A stretch of DNA of 64,000 nucleotides from Phycisphaeraceae bacterium (GTDB lineage Bacteria > Planctomycetota > Phycisphaerae > Phycisphaerales > Zrk34). Below the pieces are notes generated by a model. It saw nothing but the letters and a program-made list of their open reading frames with translations. It was not told the DNA's origin and did no database searches. The stretch spans positions 62,001 to 126,000 of the forward strand of contig JANQHD010000028.1 of NCBI GenBank assembly GCA_028282805.1. Reading direction: 5' to 3'. The position numbers were made by a program, and so were the translations under genes. Shown here one piece after another: positions 35,790 through 43,272 of the stretch; within the stretch, counting starts at the first letter, position 1; the number at the start of each line of letters is the position of its first letter.

Positions 35790-36911
35790 ATGGACCAGAT
35801 GCGTTTCATGAAACGTGCGATCGTTTTGGCCCGGCGCGGGCGGGGGGCCGTGGAGCCCAACCCGATGGTGGGGTGCGTGATCGTCAAAGGCGGGCGTGTG
35901 GTCGGCGCCGGCTGGCACCGCAAGTTCGGCGGGCCCCACGCCGAGGTCGACGCCCTGCGGGACGCGGGCCGATCGGCGAAGGGGGCGACGGCGTACGTGA
36001 CGCTCGAGCCTTGCCGCCATTTCGGCAAAACCCCGCCGTGCGCCAAGGCGCTGGTTGAGGCGGGCGTCAAGCGCGTGGTCATCGGCGTGCGCGACCCGCA
36101 CCCGACCTCGGGCGGGGGCGTGGCGGTGCTGCGCCGCGCGGGCGTCGAGGTCGAAGTCGGCTTGTGTGCCGAGCAGTGCGCCGAGCTGATTGCGCCTTTT
36201 GTCAAAGGCGTCGCGCACGGCCTGCCGTACGTTACGCTCAAGTGGGCGCAGACGCTCGACGGCGCGATCGCCACCGCCGCCGGTCACAGCCGGTGGATCA
36301 GCAACGAGCAAAGCCGGCAACACGTTCATCGCCTGCGCGGCGTGGCGGACGTGGTCATGGTCGGCATCGGTACCGCGCTGGCCGATGACCCATGGCTCAC
36401 GGCGCGCGGCGTGCGCGTGCGGCGCGTGGCCCGGCGTGTCGTGGTCGACCCGGGCCTGCGGCTGCCGGGCAAGGCGAAACTGTTAGCGACATTGGACGAA
36501 GCGCCGCTCACGCTGGCGGTTTCGCGAAAGGTGCTGACGGAACGCGCGGCGAAAGCCGATCGATTACGCAAGGCAGGCGTGGAACTCGTGCCGCTGAGCG
36601 ACAAGCGCGACCGCCACGGCCTGCTCCGACTCAAACCGTTGCTGGCCCACCTGCACAAGGCGCACCAGGCGACGAACGTGCTGGTCGAGGGCGGGGCGGG
36701 CCTGCACGGGGCGCTGGTCGCCCAGGGGCTGGCCGACGAGTTGCTGGCGTTTATCGGGCCGAAGCTGCTGGCCGACGGCCGGGGCCTGCCGGCTTTTGTG
36801 CTTCCGGCAGCGGCCAAGCCGATTGAGAAGATGGACAAAGCCCAATCGTTGGAAATGGTTGAGTGCAAGCGATTGGGTGGCGATCTGATGGTGCGTTATC
36901 GGGTGTCGTGA
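35790..36911 (+). CDS. ribD: Bifunctional riboflavin deaminase/reductase
   Basis: 373 residues. The N-terminal deaminase has the zinc motif PHAEVDAL and PCRHFGKTPPC; the C-terminal reductase begins near LPYVTLKWAQTLDGAIA with the NADPH-binding VLVEGGAGLHGALV. It converts the pyrimidine intermediate in two steps of riboflavin synthesis. Start at 35790. No FMN riboswitch was seen upstream. A GC hairpin with six T follows the stop (36969-36990). Confidence 0.96.
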   Translation: MDQMRFMKRAIVLARRGRGAVEPNPMVGCVIVKGGRVVGAGWHRKFGGPHAEVDALRDAGRSAKGATAYVTLEPCRHFGKTPPCAKALVEAGVKRVVIGVRDPHPTSGGGVAVLRRAGVEVEVGLCAEQCAELIAPFVKGVAHGLPYVTLKWAQTLDGAIATAAGHSRWISNEQSRQHVHRLRGVADVVMVGIGTALADDPWLTARGVRVRRVARRVVVDPGLRLPGKAKLLATLDEAPLTLAVSRKVLTERAAKADRLRKAGVELVPLSDKRDRHGLLRLKPLLAHLHKAHQATNVLVEGGAGLHGALVAQGLADELLAFIGPKLLADGRGLPAFVLPAAAKPIEKMDKAQSLEMVECKRLGGDLMVRYRVS

Positions 36912-36968
36912 CAGGGCTTTACGCGGCAACCGGGAACGCGCGATAAAAGCGGCGACCTCGTGCGAGGA

Positions 36969-36990
36969 GGCCGGGCCGGCCGGATTTTTT
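36969..36990 (+). terminator. Possible intrinsic terminator of ribD
   Basis: GGCCGG-G-CCGGCC followed by GGATTTTTT. Self-complementary GC block plus a run of six T, 60 bases after the ribD stop. The palindrome leaves only a small loop unless the stem frays to four base pairs. Confidence 0.5.
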
Positions 36991-37013
36991 AAGTGGAAAA
37001 TGAGTTTTTCGGC

Positions 37014-37041
37014 TTGCTTTCCCGCCCGGCCGTGACATACT
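37014..37041 (+). promoter_or_regulatory. Candidate promoter of the PEP-CTERM gene
   Basis: TTGCTT (37014-37019), a 16-base spacer and CATACT (37036-37041), with a TGA before the -10. Moderate consensus match. A start point near 37048 would leave a UTR of about 180 bases. Confidence 0.3.
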
Positions 37042-37226
37042 GGGAGAGCGGTGCGTGTGCACCGAACGATTTGTGTGGTGAAGAGAAGAGAAGAGTCCCT
37101 TCCGGGATACCCTCATCACCCAAATCGACAACGGAGGTTTTGTATACGTGGTCACTTTTCACCACGTGGTGGGTCTGTGTGCTCGTAGGCACAGGGGCGC
37201 GCTGTAGGTGAAGTGGGGAAGAAGAA

Positions 37227-37979
37227 ATGAGAGAGTTACGTACCAAGCTGTCGTTGACCCTGCTGGCGGTTGTGCTGGCCTTCTCGGCGAACACCGCTTC
37301 TGCCGGTTTGATGACCAACATCTGGGACCTCGACACTCAGGGCTCGGTCGACCTTGGCACCGTCATCGGCCAGGACCTGACCTTGCAGGTGGGCGACAAG
37401 CTGTTCTACCACGACACGTGGTTCTCGAACGCCCAAGCGCTCGGCGGTGTGATCCTGCCGACGCCCGCGGCCATCACCGTCAGCTCGTCGGTCAGCTTTG
37501 AGGGCTACTTCGGGTTGCAGTTCAACATCGTCGGCTTCCAGGCCAACGTTGGGCAGGCCGCGAACTTCAACCTTGAGTTCGACGTCTGGGTGCACCCGGA
37601 CTTCCCGGATCGCTACATCAGCGACGTCCACATGGACCTGATTGGCGGCGGCGCCGCCGGCACGGGCAATGCCTCGATCACCGAGGCCGTGTCCGACGAC
37701 CAAGGCAAGAACGTACTCGTTGACGACCTGGGTTTCGAGAAGACCACGCTCTTCGTCGTGGCCAACGACCAGGGCTTCGACCGCCGCCAGGACTGGGGCT
37801 ACGTCGAACCGCTCCAGAAGCACATCTCGATCTTCAAGGACATCGGCATCACCGGTGGCACCGACGGCTCGGCCCACATCAGCGTCTTCACCCAGCACTT
37901 CAGCCAGATCCCCGAACCGGCTTCGCTGGCGCTGCTGGCGATGGGCGGCCTGGTCATCGTCCGCCGCCGCAAGGCCTGA
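37227..37979 (+). CDS. PEP-CTERM sorting-domain protein
   Basis: 250 residues. Signal peptide (cleavage after TASA, ~26), a beta-rich middle part with no known domain, and a C-terminal sorting signal IPEPASLALLAMGGLVIVRRRKA (motif PEP, hydrophobic helix, basic end). Such proteins are processed by an exosortase and often end up in extracellular matrix or on the surface; no exosortase gene is in this window. It has a long structured leader and a strong terminator, so it is a separate transcription unit. Confidence 0.9.
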   Translation: MRELRTKLSLTLLAVVLAFSANTASAGLMTNIWDLDTQGSVDLGTVIGQDLTLQVGDKLFYHDTWFSNAQALGGVILPTPAAITVSSSVSFEGYFGLQFNIVGFQANVGQAANFNLEFDVWVHPDFPDRYISDVHMDLIGGGAAGTGNASITEAVSDDQGKNVLVDDLGFEKTTLFVVANDQGFDRRQDWGYVEPLQKHISIFKDIGITGGTDGSAHISVFTQHFSQIPEPASLALLAMGGLVIVRRRKA

Positions 37980-38015
37980 TACGAAAAGACATCGCCCACA
38001 TTACGAATAGACCAG

Positions 38016-38049
38016 CCCCTCGGTCGCGCGACCGGGGGGTTGTTCTTTT
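38016..38049 (+). terminator. Intrinsic terminator of the PEP-CTERM gene
   Basis: Ten-bp stem CCCCTCGGTC / GACCGGGGGG (one G-U pair) with a GCGC loop (38016-38039), followed by TTGTTCTTTT. Stands 37 bases after the stop and faces rnhB. Confidence 0.85.
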
Positions 38050-38071
38050 GCCATGAAAACCTTGAAAACGC

Positions 38072-39049
38072 TCAGCGTTGGCGCACGAGTTGCTCGCTGG
38101 CGATGCCCAGTTCGCCCAGCGCCGGCTCGATCTCCGCGAGGAAGCGTTTGCCGTCGGCCGCGTAGCCCTTGGTCGGTTTCACGTCGGGCACGTGTTGTTG
38201 CCAGAACTTGTTGAATCGGCTCATGAGCAGCTCGCGCGTGTACTTGGCGGCCATCGACGCCAGCGCGACGGGCAGGTGACGCTGCTCGGAATCGACCTCG
38301 AAGCGGATCGTCATGCGGCGTTCGCCGTGGTGGACCGCGTACACGCTGGCCAGCGGCGACTCGTCGATCACGCGCACGTCGGCGCCATCGAACAGCAGGC
38401 GCAGCGGGTCGCCGTAGCGCGTGCGGCCGCCCTGGCGGTCGACGATGACGGTGGGATGGCGGGGGCCGAACTGTTGCCAGACGGCGTGCAGGTGGCCGGA
38501 CACGAACGTCCAGGCGCACCGCGCCTTGCTGCGGGTGGCGGCGACCATGCGGTTGAAGCGGTCTTCGAAGATCACCGCCGCTCTCAGCTCGTGCAGCTTC
38601 ACGCTCGCGGCGGTCATGACGATGTTGAGCTGGCTGCGCGCGATGGCGAGTTGGCCGGCGTCGTAGGTGGTCGGCAGGGCGGGGCCGCCGTGGTCGTCGA
38701 GGTACCACAGCTGGTCGGGCTGCCGGCTGTCGCCGTCGTAGGCCATGGCCGTGAGGTAGGCGTCGAGCGTGGCGGGGTCGGCGCCGGCGGTGTGCAGGAA
38801 CGCGAGCACGCCGCGCTCGAGGTGCTTCAACCCCGACGCGGGCGTGTAGAGTTTTTTTGAATCGTTGACCGCGATGCGGTGTTGCTTGTCTCTGATCGAG
38901 TCGCACACCGCCTTGCCGAGTGTTTGCCACAGGTTCGGCGGATCATCGGCGGGGTCGGCGTCGGGCAGCACGAACACGCTCCGCGCGATCACCAGCGGGC
39001 CGAACATCGGCCCGTACCCCGCCTCGTCGATCCCCGCGTAGATCAGCAT
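38072..39049 (-). CDS. Ribonuclease HII-like protein
   Basis: 325 residues, longer than the usual ~200 for RNase HII. The opening YAGIDEAGYGPMFGPLV places the catalytic D8 and E9; VNDSKKL (about 64-70), a later D in VIVDRQGG and the ASMAAKYTRELLM helix match the rest of the active site. Family members cut RNA at ribonucleotides within DNA. Extra segments between motifs (about residues 75-160) are unusual. Convergent with the PEP-CTERM gene. Confidence 0.82.
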   Translation of the reverse strand: MLIYAGIDEAGYGPMFGPLVIARSVFVLPDADPADDPPNLWQTLGKAVCDSIRDKQHRIAVNDSKKLYTPASGLKHLERGVLAFLHTAGADPATLDAYLTAMAYDGDSRQPDQLWYLDDHGGPALPTTYDAGQLAIARSQLNIVMTAASVKLHELRAAVIFEDRFNRMVAATRSKARCAWTFVSGHLHAVWQQFGPRHPTVIVDRQGGRTRYGDPLRLLFDGADVRVIDESPLASVYAVHHGERRMTIRFEVDSEQRHLPVALASMAAKYTRELLMSRFNKFWQQHVPDVKPTKGYAADGKRFLAEIEPALGELGIASEQLVRQR

Positions 39050-39145
39050 GGCCGGATTGTAACCGGTTGACCGCGAATCGCAGGGGAGCGTGGATGAACC
39101 CGGCCCTGCGGGCCGTCGCTAAACGACACCCTCATCTGACGCCTT

Positions 39146-39177
39146 GGTGGCTCGGTGGCTGGATGGCTGGATGGCTA
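39146..39177. repeat. GGATGGCT octamer array
   Basis: GGTGGCTC, GGTGGCTG, GATGGCTG, GATGGCT in direct tandem before the mnmA start. Same word family as the array at 58292, here without an obvious opposite arm. An in-frame upstream extension of mnmA is only this repeat. Confidence 0.75.
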
Positions 39178-39195
39178 ATTACCTATTATGCCCCC

Positions 39196-40332
39196 ATGGC
39201 CGCCACGAAGGGCAAGGTGCTGGTCGCCATGAGCGGCGGGGTGGATAGCTCCGTCGCCGCGGCGCTGTTGAAAGACGGCGGTTACGAAGTCGTCGGTTGT
39301 TTCATGCGCCTGGGCAGCCCCGGCGAGTCGTTGGCCGAGGGGTTAGCGGTGCCCAAGGAGACGTGCGACCCGTCGCTGGTGAAGATCGGCCACCAGGGCT
39401 GCTGCTCGATCAACGACGCGAAGGACGCGCAGCTTGTGGCCGCGAAGCTGGGTATCCCGTTTTACGTGCTCAACTTCAAGCGTGACTTCGGGCGGATCAT
39501 CAACTACTTCGTCGACGAGTACAACGCCGGGCGGACGCCGAACCCGTGCGTGCGCTGCAACGACTGGCTGAAGTTCGGCAAGCTCGCCGACTACGCGAAA
39601 TCGATCGATGCGCAGTTTGTCGCGTCGGGCCATTACGCACGTGTCGAAGACGTCGACGGCCGGCCGGCGCTTTTGCGCGGCGTCGACCACGGCAAGGACC
39701 AGTCGTACGTGCTGTTCGGCGCGAAGCGCGAGGCGCTGGCGCACACGCTGCTGCCGATCGGCAAGTTTGTGAAATCGGAGATACGCCAACTCGCGGCGGA
39801 GCTGGACCTGCCCGTGTTCGACAAGCCCGACAGCCAGGAGATCTGCTTCGTGCCCACCAACAACTATATGGACGTGGTGGGCAAGGTGGCCAAGGGCGAC
39901 GTGCACGCCGGCGACATCGTGGATCGCGAAGGCAACGTCGTCGGCGAACACCCCGGCCACCAGCACTACACGATCGGCCAGCGCCGGGGCGTGGGCGTGG
40001 CGTTCGGTTACCCGATCTACGTCGTCGACAAGGACGCCGAGGCGAACACCATCACCGTTGGCGAGGCGGACGACCTGTTGGCGACTGGCTTGGTGGCGCA
40101 CGAAACCAACTGGCTGGTCGATCCGCCGGGCGATCCGCTGAGCTGCAAGGTGAAGATCCGCTACAACGCCGATCTGGTCGATGCGATGGCGCAGGTGACC
40201 GGTGACGACGAGTTGAACGTGACGTTCGCCGAGCCGCAGCGGGCCGTGGCCCCGGGGCAGGCGGTGGTATGCTACGCCCACGACCGCGTGCTGGGCGGCG
40301 GGTGGATCGCCCGGGCTGAAGCCCGGGAATGA
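39196..40332 (+). CDS. mnmA: tRNA-specific 2-thiouridylase
   Basis: 378 residues. Adds sulfur to U34 of Lys, Glu and Gln tRNAs. The PP-loop AMSGGVDSSVAA near the start binds ATP, the catalytic cysteine lies in PNPCVRCN, the partner cysteine in DSQEICFVP, and GHYAR is conserved. The start at 39196 is chosen as the longer frame begins within an octamer repeat. The stop TGA is part of the TGACCAATG repeat that follows immediately. Confidence 0.95.
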   Translation: MAATKGKVLVAMSGGVDSSVAAALLKDGGYEVVGCFMRLGSPGESLAEGLAVPKETCDPSLVKIGHQGCCSINDAKDAQLVAAKLGIPFYVLNFKRDFGRIINYFVDEYNAGRTPNPCVRCNDWLKFGKLADYAKSIDAQFVASGHYARVEDVDGRPALLRGVDHGKDQSYVLFGAKREALAHTLLPIGKFVKSEIRQLAAELDLPVFDKPDSQEICFVPTNNYMDVVGKVAKGDVHAGDIVDREGNVVGEHPGHQHYTIGQRRGVGVAFGYPIYVVDKDAEANTITVGEADDLLATGLVAHETNWLVDPPGDPLSCKVKIRYNADLVDAMAQVTGDDELNVTFAEPQRAVAPGQAVVCYAHDRVLGGGWIARAEARE

Positions 40333-40361
40333 CCAATGCTCAATGACCAATGCTCAATGAG
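40328..40361. repeat. TTGGTCA-type array at the mnmA stop
   Basis: AATGACCAATGCTCA twice plus AATGAG (reverse complement TTGGTCA and TTGAGCA words). The mnmA stop codon TGA (40330-40332) is inside the first unit. One arm only. Confidence 0.8.
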
Positions 40362-40467
40362 CCTGCCGGGTTTACTCGGTGGAGTTTTTTTCTGCGCCGG
40401 TGAAACGGGCGGGGTATGATTGCGACTAAAGCGTATGCGATGGTGTGTTGATTCCTGGAGCGAAGCC

Positions 40468-40737
40468 GTGTTTATACTCGCCGAAGCCGATTGGGGCGCC
40501 GTGTTTGATTCACCCTTCGTGGTCCCGGTTTGTGGGGGCATCGTCGTCATCGTGGTTGTTCTCAGCAGCGTGTGGCGTTCACTGGAAAAGACCCGCATCG
40601 AGGCCCGCCTTAAGGAGCAGATGATCGCCTCCGGCTTCAGTGCCGACGAGATCGAACGCGTGATCCGCGCCACCAAGGGTGGCGACGAGGATGACGACGC
40701 GGAAGGCAAAGAGGCTGAATCACAAGGAGCGGCGTGA
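40468..40737 (+). CDS. Small membrane protein, paralog 1
   Basis: 89 residues. A GTG start at 40468 is chosen because GGAG sits seven bases upstream and it lines up with the paralog; an in-frame TTG at 40420 would add 16 residues. Short N-terminal amphipathic part (AEADWGAVF), one membrane helix (PVCGGIVVIVVVLSSVW), then a cytoplasmic helix SLEKTRIEARLKEQM and FSADEIERVIRA, ending in a very acidic tail. The same layout recurs in the next gene. Function unknown; the LK.QM...G.SADEIE pattern resembles short C-terminal oligomerising motifs. Confidence 0.7.
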   Translation: MFILAEADWGAVFDSPFVVPVCGGIVVIVVVLSSVWRSLEKTRIEARLKEQMIASGFSADEIERVIRATKGGDEDDDAEGKEAESQGAA

Positions 40738-41003
40738 TGTCATTGCTCGCTGAGATCGATTGGAACCGGATGTTTCGGCCGGAGATCATGGTCTTTGTCT
40801 GTGTGTTCGGGATGATCACGATCATTGCCGTGGCGGGCATTGTCTGCGGCATCTGGCACTCGGTGGAGAAGACGCGTGCCGAGGCCCGGCTCAAGCGGGA
40901 GATGGTCGCCAAGGGCTACCACGCCGACGAGATCGAACGCGTGGTCCGAGCAACGACGAGGGAAGAAAGGGAAGGGGAATCACCAATCACCAATGATCAA
41001 TGA
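40737..41003 (+). CDS. Small membrane protein, paralog 2
   Basis: 88 residues, clearly a duplicate of the preceding gene: AEIDWNRMF, a membrane helix (VCVFGMITIIAVAGIVCGIW), SVEKTRAEARLKREMVAKG and HADEIERVVRA. The ATG overlaps the previous stop (TGATG) and has AGGAG seven bases upstream, so both products are likely made in similar amounts and may form a heteromer. The last residues (SPITNDQ) and the stop are encoded by a TTGGTCA-type repeat array. Confidence 0.72.
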   Translation: MSLLAEIDWNRMFRPEIMVFVCVFGMITIIAVAGIVCGIWHSVEKTRAEARLKREMVAKGYHADEIERVVRATTREEREGESPITNDQ

Positions 41004-41101
41004 CCAAATCAATGTCCAATGCTCCAATGATCAATTGGCGCATGTTTGGACATTCGGTCATTGGGATTTGATTGGTCATTGATCATTGGTCATTGGGCAT
41101 T
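40978..41101. repeat. TTGGTCA-type array forming a long hairpin
   Basis: Left arm of CACCAATCACCAATGATCAA.. words (40981-41035), right arm of ATTGGGATTTG, ATTGGTCATTGATCATTGG (41062-41099), reverse complementary in blocks. The array begins inside the last codons of the small membrane protein gene. Confidence 0.85.
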
Positions 41102-41134
41102 CTTCACTCGCCGTATCCCACGCATCGTCATGAC

Positions 41135-41169
41135 AAAAAGAGGCGCCTGGAAGGGGACAGCCAGGCGCC
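41135..41169 (-). terminator. Strong intrinsic terminator on the minus strand
   Basis: Perfect 9-bp stem GGCGCCTGG / CCAGGCGCC (41142-41150 and 41161-41169) with a ten-base loop, followed on the minus strand by CTCTTTTT (plus-strand A at 41135-41139). No minus-strand protein gene lies upstream of it for more than 1.5 kb, which points to a non-coding transcript. Confidence 0.75.
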
Positions 41170-41291
41170 CCGAGGGGGTTGTCGTGGTCGCACACGTGGC
41201 GCGCCCACGGGGGTCGGATGCCCGGAGGGGGGAGGCCGGACTTCCGACTCGGGCGGGGTAAGTCGGGGGAGAGACGGGACCCCGCCCGTTA
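41135..41291 (-). ncRNA. Candidate C-rich structured small RNA
   Basis: About 157 nt between a minus-strand promoter (41298-41327) and the intrinsic terminator above. Possible stems: CGGGCGGGG / CCCCGCCCG, GTCGGA / TCCGAC, and CGTGG-GCGCG-CCACG. Four single-stranded C runs (CUCCCCCG, CUCCCCCCUCC, GACCCCCG, AACCCCCU) lie in or beside loops. Such C-rich loops can pair with Shine-Dalgarno sequences. No match to RNase P, SRP, 6S or tmRNA was found by eye. The reverse (plus-strand) reading as a lysC leader is possible but lacks a T run. Confidence 0.4.
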
Positions 41292-41297
41292 CACCGC

Positions 41298-41327
41298 ATT
41301 CTATGACCGGTGTTTTTCGGCCGTCAT
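41298..41327 (-). promoter_or_regulatory. Candidate promoter of the small RNA
   Basis: Minus strand ATGACG (41327-41322), 18-base spacer, TAGAAT (41303-41298). Four of six and five of six consensus matches. Predicted start near 41291. Confidence 0.35.
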
Positions 41328-41483
41328 CATTTGGACAAAATCAATTTGACGCGCCGGCGTTGCGACCCCGCCGCGGGCGGTGGATGGCGGGTTTTGGCCG
41401 CGTGTCGTGGCGGATTCTGCAGCACTCGTTATCATGCCCCGCTTGGTACGTTTGAGCAGGAAACTCGCAAAGGCGGTAACCCG
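41328..41483 (+). other. Leader region of lysC without a gene
   Basis: The rest of the 480-base gap 41004-41483. An AT-richer patch (TTTGGACAAAATCAATTTGACG, 41330-41352 region) is followed by GC-rich sequence and TATCAT at 41430-41435, which may serve as a -10. No lysine riboswitch core was recognised. Confidence 0.35.
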
Positions 41484-42800
41484 ATGGGTGTGAAGGTTTG
41501 TAAGTTTGGTGGTTCGTCCCTGGCCAGCGGCGAGCAGATCCGCAAGGCCGCCCAAATCGTGCAGAGCGACCCGGACCGGCGGTTCGTGGTGCCCTCGGCG
41601 CCCGGCAAACGCCACGGCGACGACCAGAAGATCACCGACCTGCTGTACCTCTGCCACGCCGCCGCCGCGCAGAAGGTCTCCATCGGCGAGACGTTCGAAC
41701 TGATCAGCGGGCGCTACCTGCAGATCGTGGCGGAACTGGAACTCGGGCTCGACCTCCAGCCGCACCTGGACACCGTGCGGAAGGACATCGAAGCCGGCGC
41801 CTCGGCCGACTACACCGCCAGCCGGGGCGAGTACCTCAACGGCCTGATCATCGCCGACCTGCTCGGCTGCACGTTCGTCGACCCCGTCGAGGTCATCTTC
41901 TTCGACGAGAAGGGCCGGTTCGACGCCGAGAAGACCCAGCACGCGATGAGCAGCCGGTTGGCGGAGGCCGACCGCGCCGTCGTGCCCGGGTTCTTCGGCT
42001 CGACGCCCGACGGGCAAGTCAAAACCTTCAGCCGGGGCGGCTCGGACATCACCGGCGCGATCGTGGCGCGCGGGGCCGCGGCCGAGGTGTACGAGAACTG
42101 GACCGACGTGTCGGGCCTGCTCATGGCCGACCCGCGCGTCGTCGACAAGCCGCACACGATCGACGTGGTGACCTACCGCGAGCTGCGCGAGCTGGCCTAC
42201 ATGGGCGCCTCGGTGCTGCACGACGAGGCGATCTTCCCCGTGCGCCTCGCGGGCATCCCCGTGAACATCCGCAACACCAACCGCCCCGAAGACGCCGGCA
42301 CGATGATCGTCGCCGAGGCCGACCCGCACGTGCACACCGGCACCATCACGGGCGTGGCCGGGCGCAAGGACTTTACCGTCATCGCAATCGAGAAGGCGTT
42401 GATGAACGCCGAGGTCGGCTTCGGCCGCAAGGTGCTCGGTGTGCTCGAGGCCAACGGCGTCAGCTTCGAGCACATGCCCTCCGGCATCGACACGCTCAGC
42501 CTGGTCATCGAAGACGGCGTGCTCGAGGGCAAGCTCGACGACGTGCTCGACGGCCTGCGCACCGAGTGCAAGCCCGACAAGATCGAGGTCTACCCCGAGA
42601 TGGCGCTGGTCGCCACCGTCGGCCGCGGCATGGCCCACCACCCCGGCATGGCCGCCAAGCTCTTCGGTTCGCTCGCCGACGCCGGCGTGAACATCCGCAT
42701 GATCGACCAGGGCTCGAGCGAGCTGAACATCATCGTCGGCATCGAGGTGGGCGACTTCGAAACCGCCGTGCGCGCGATCTACCAAGCGTTCGTGGGGTAA
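41484..42800 (+). CDS. lysC: Aspartate kinase
   Basis: 438 residues. Phosphorylates aspartate as first step to lysine, threonine and methionine. The N-terminal KFGGSS motif, the SRGEYLNG and TFSRGGSDITGA segments, and two C-terminal ACT domains (VIAIEKALMNAEVGFGRKVL and ALVATVGRGMAHHPGMAAKLFGSL) are present, so feedback control by lysine or threonine is expected. The ATG at 41484 begins the conserved core; the frame upstream is leader. Single gene with a bidirectional terminator after it. Confidence 0.95.
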   Translation: MGVKVCKFGGSSLASGEQIRKAAQIVQSDPDRRFVVPSAPGKRHGDDQKITDLLYLCHAAAAQKVSIGETFELISGRYLQIVAELELGLDLQPHLDTVRKDIEAGASADYTASRGEYLNGLIIADLLGCTFVDPVEVIFFDEKGRFDAEKTQHAMSSRLAEADRAVVPGFFGSTPDGQVKTFSRGGSDITGAIVARGAAAEVYENWTDVSGLLMADPRVVDKPHTIDVVTYRELRELAYMGASVLHDEAIFPVRLAGIPVNIRNTNRPEDAGTMIVAEADPHVHTGTITGVAGRKDFTVIAIEKALMNAEVGFGRKVLGVLEANGVSFEHMPSGIDTLSLVIEDGVLEGKLDDVLDGLRTECKPDKIEVYPEMALVATVGRGMAHHPGMAAKLFGSLADAGVNIRMIDQGSSELNIIVGIEVGDFETAVRAIYQAFVG

Positions 42801-42852
42801 GCGCTAAGCCGCTGCCCACGTGCTGTGCGAACCGCTGCGCCGGTGTTGCCTT

Positions 42853-42919
42853 AAAACACACCGACCCGGTCCCGCGCTCGTGGCCTTGGAGCCGTGGGTC
42901 CGGGTCGGTTTGAGTTTTA
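42853..42919. terminator. Bidirectional intrinsic terminator after lysC
   Basis: AAAAC..ACCGACCCG (42853-42868) pairs with CGGGTCGGT..GTTTT (42901-42917), with a smaller inner pairing GTCCC / GGGTC. T runs exist on both sides, so it can stop lysC (plus) and the PEP-CTERM remnant (minus). Confidence 0.7.
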
Positions 42920-42954
42920 CACGCAGCCGGTGTTTCCGGGGGCCGGGGTTTTGC

Positions 42955-43272
42955 TTACTTGCGGCGGCGCAGCAGCAGCGGGGCGGCCAGGGCGAGCAGC
43001 GCCACGCTCGCCGGCTCGGGGATGACCTTGTCGGTGTCAGCGCGGAAGTCCATGAAGTCGCCCGCGTCGAACACGCCCACCGGTGAGTTGCCGACGAAGT
43101 CGATCTCCAACGCCGCGAACGTGTCGCCCGCGCCGCCGAGCGTGCTAGGGGTCTCGATCGGGTCGATGTAAGTGGCCACCACGTCCCACGAACCGAGGAA
43201 GTCCGTGCCGCCGGTGAACGTGGTCGGTGCGCCCGGCCCGGCCGTCCAGCCGGCCAACGCACTATTCCCCAT
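42955..43272 (-). pseudogene. PEP-CTERM protein remnant (C-terminal ~100 residues)
   Basis: The frame encodes a beta-rich piece (FTGGTDFLGSWDVVATYIDP, TFAALEIDFVGNSPVGVFDAGDFMDF) and a complete sorting tail VIPEPASVALLALAAPLLLRRRK. No signal peptide is present: the frame opens at an ATG formed in the last bases of the nuclease gene, with a stop two codons before it. So the 5' part of the gene has been lost at about 43262, where GC-rich sequence meets the AT-richer nuclease gene. No 5' half was found on the far side (44012-44056). Confidence 0.7.

Larger units (their letters stand above)
36912..37226 (+). other. Structured leader before the PEP-CTERM gene
   Basis: 315 bases without a gene. 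After a terminator-like hairpin for ribD (36969-36990) comes a promoter-like pair (37014-37041) and a purine-rich stretch. Two hairpins follow: ACGTGGT / ACCACGT (37146-37152 with 37161-37167) and CTGTG / CACAG (37175-37179 with 37190-37194). The last bases (GGGGAAGAAGAA) are the ribosome site. So the gene probably has a long structured 5' UTR of about 180 bases. Confidence 0.4.

Noticed and set aside
17672-41101. Tandem words read as a CRISPR array
   Set aside because: Units are 7-8 bp without unique spacers and no cas genes are present.
41135-41291. Structured segment as RNase P, SRP or 6S RNA, or as a lysine riboswitch of lysC
   Set aside because: Conserved cores of these RNAs are not seen, and the T run places the terminator on the minus strand, opposite to lysC.
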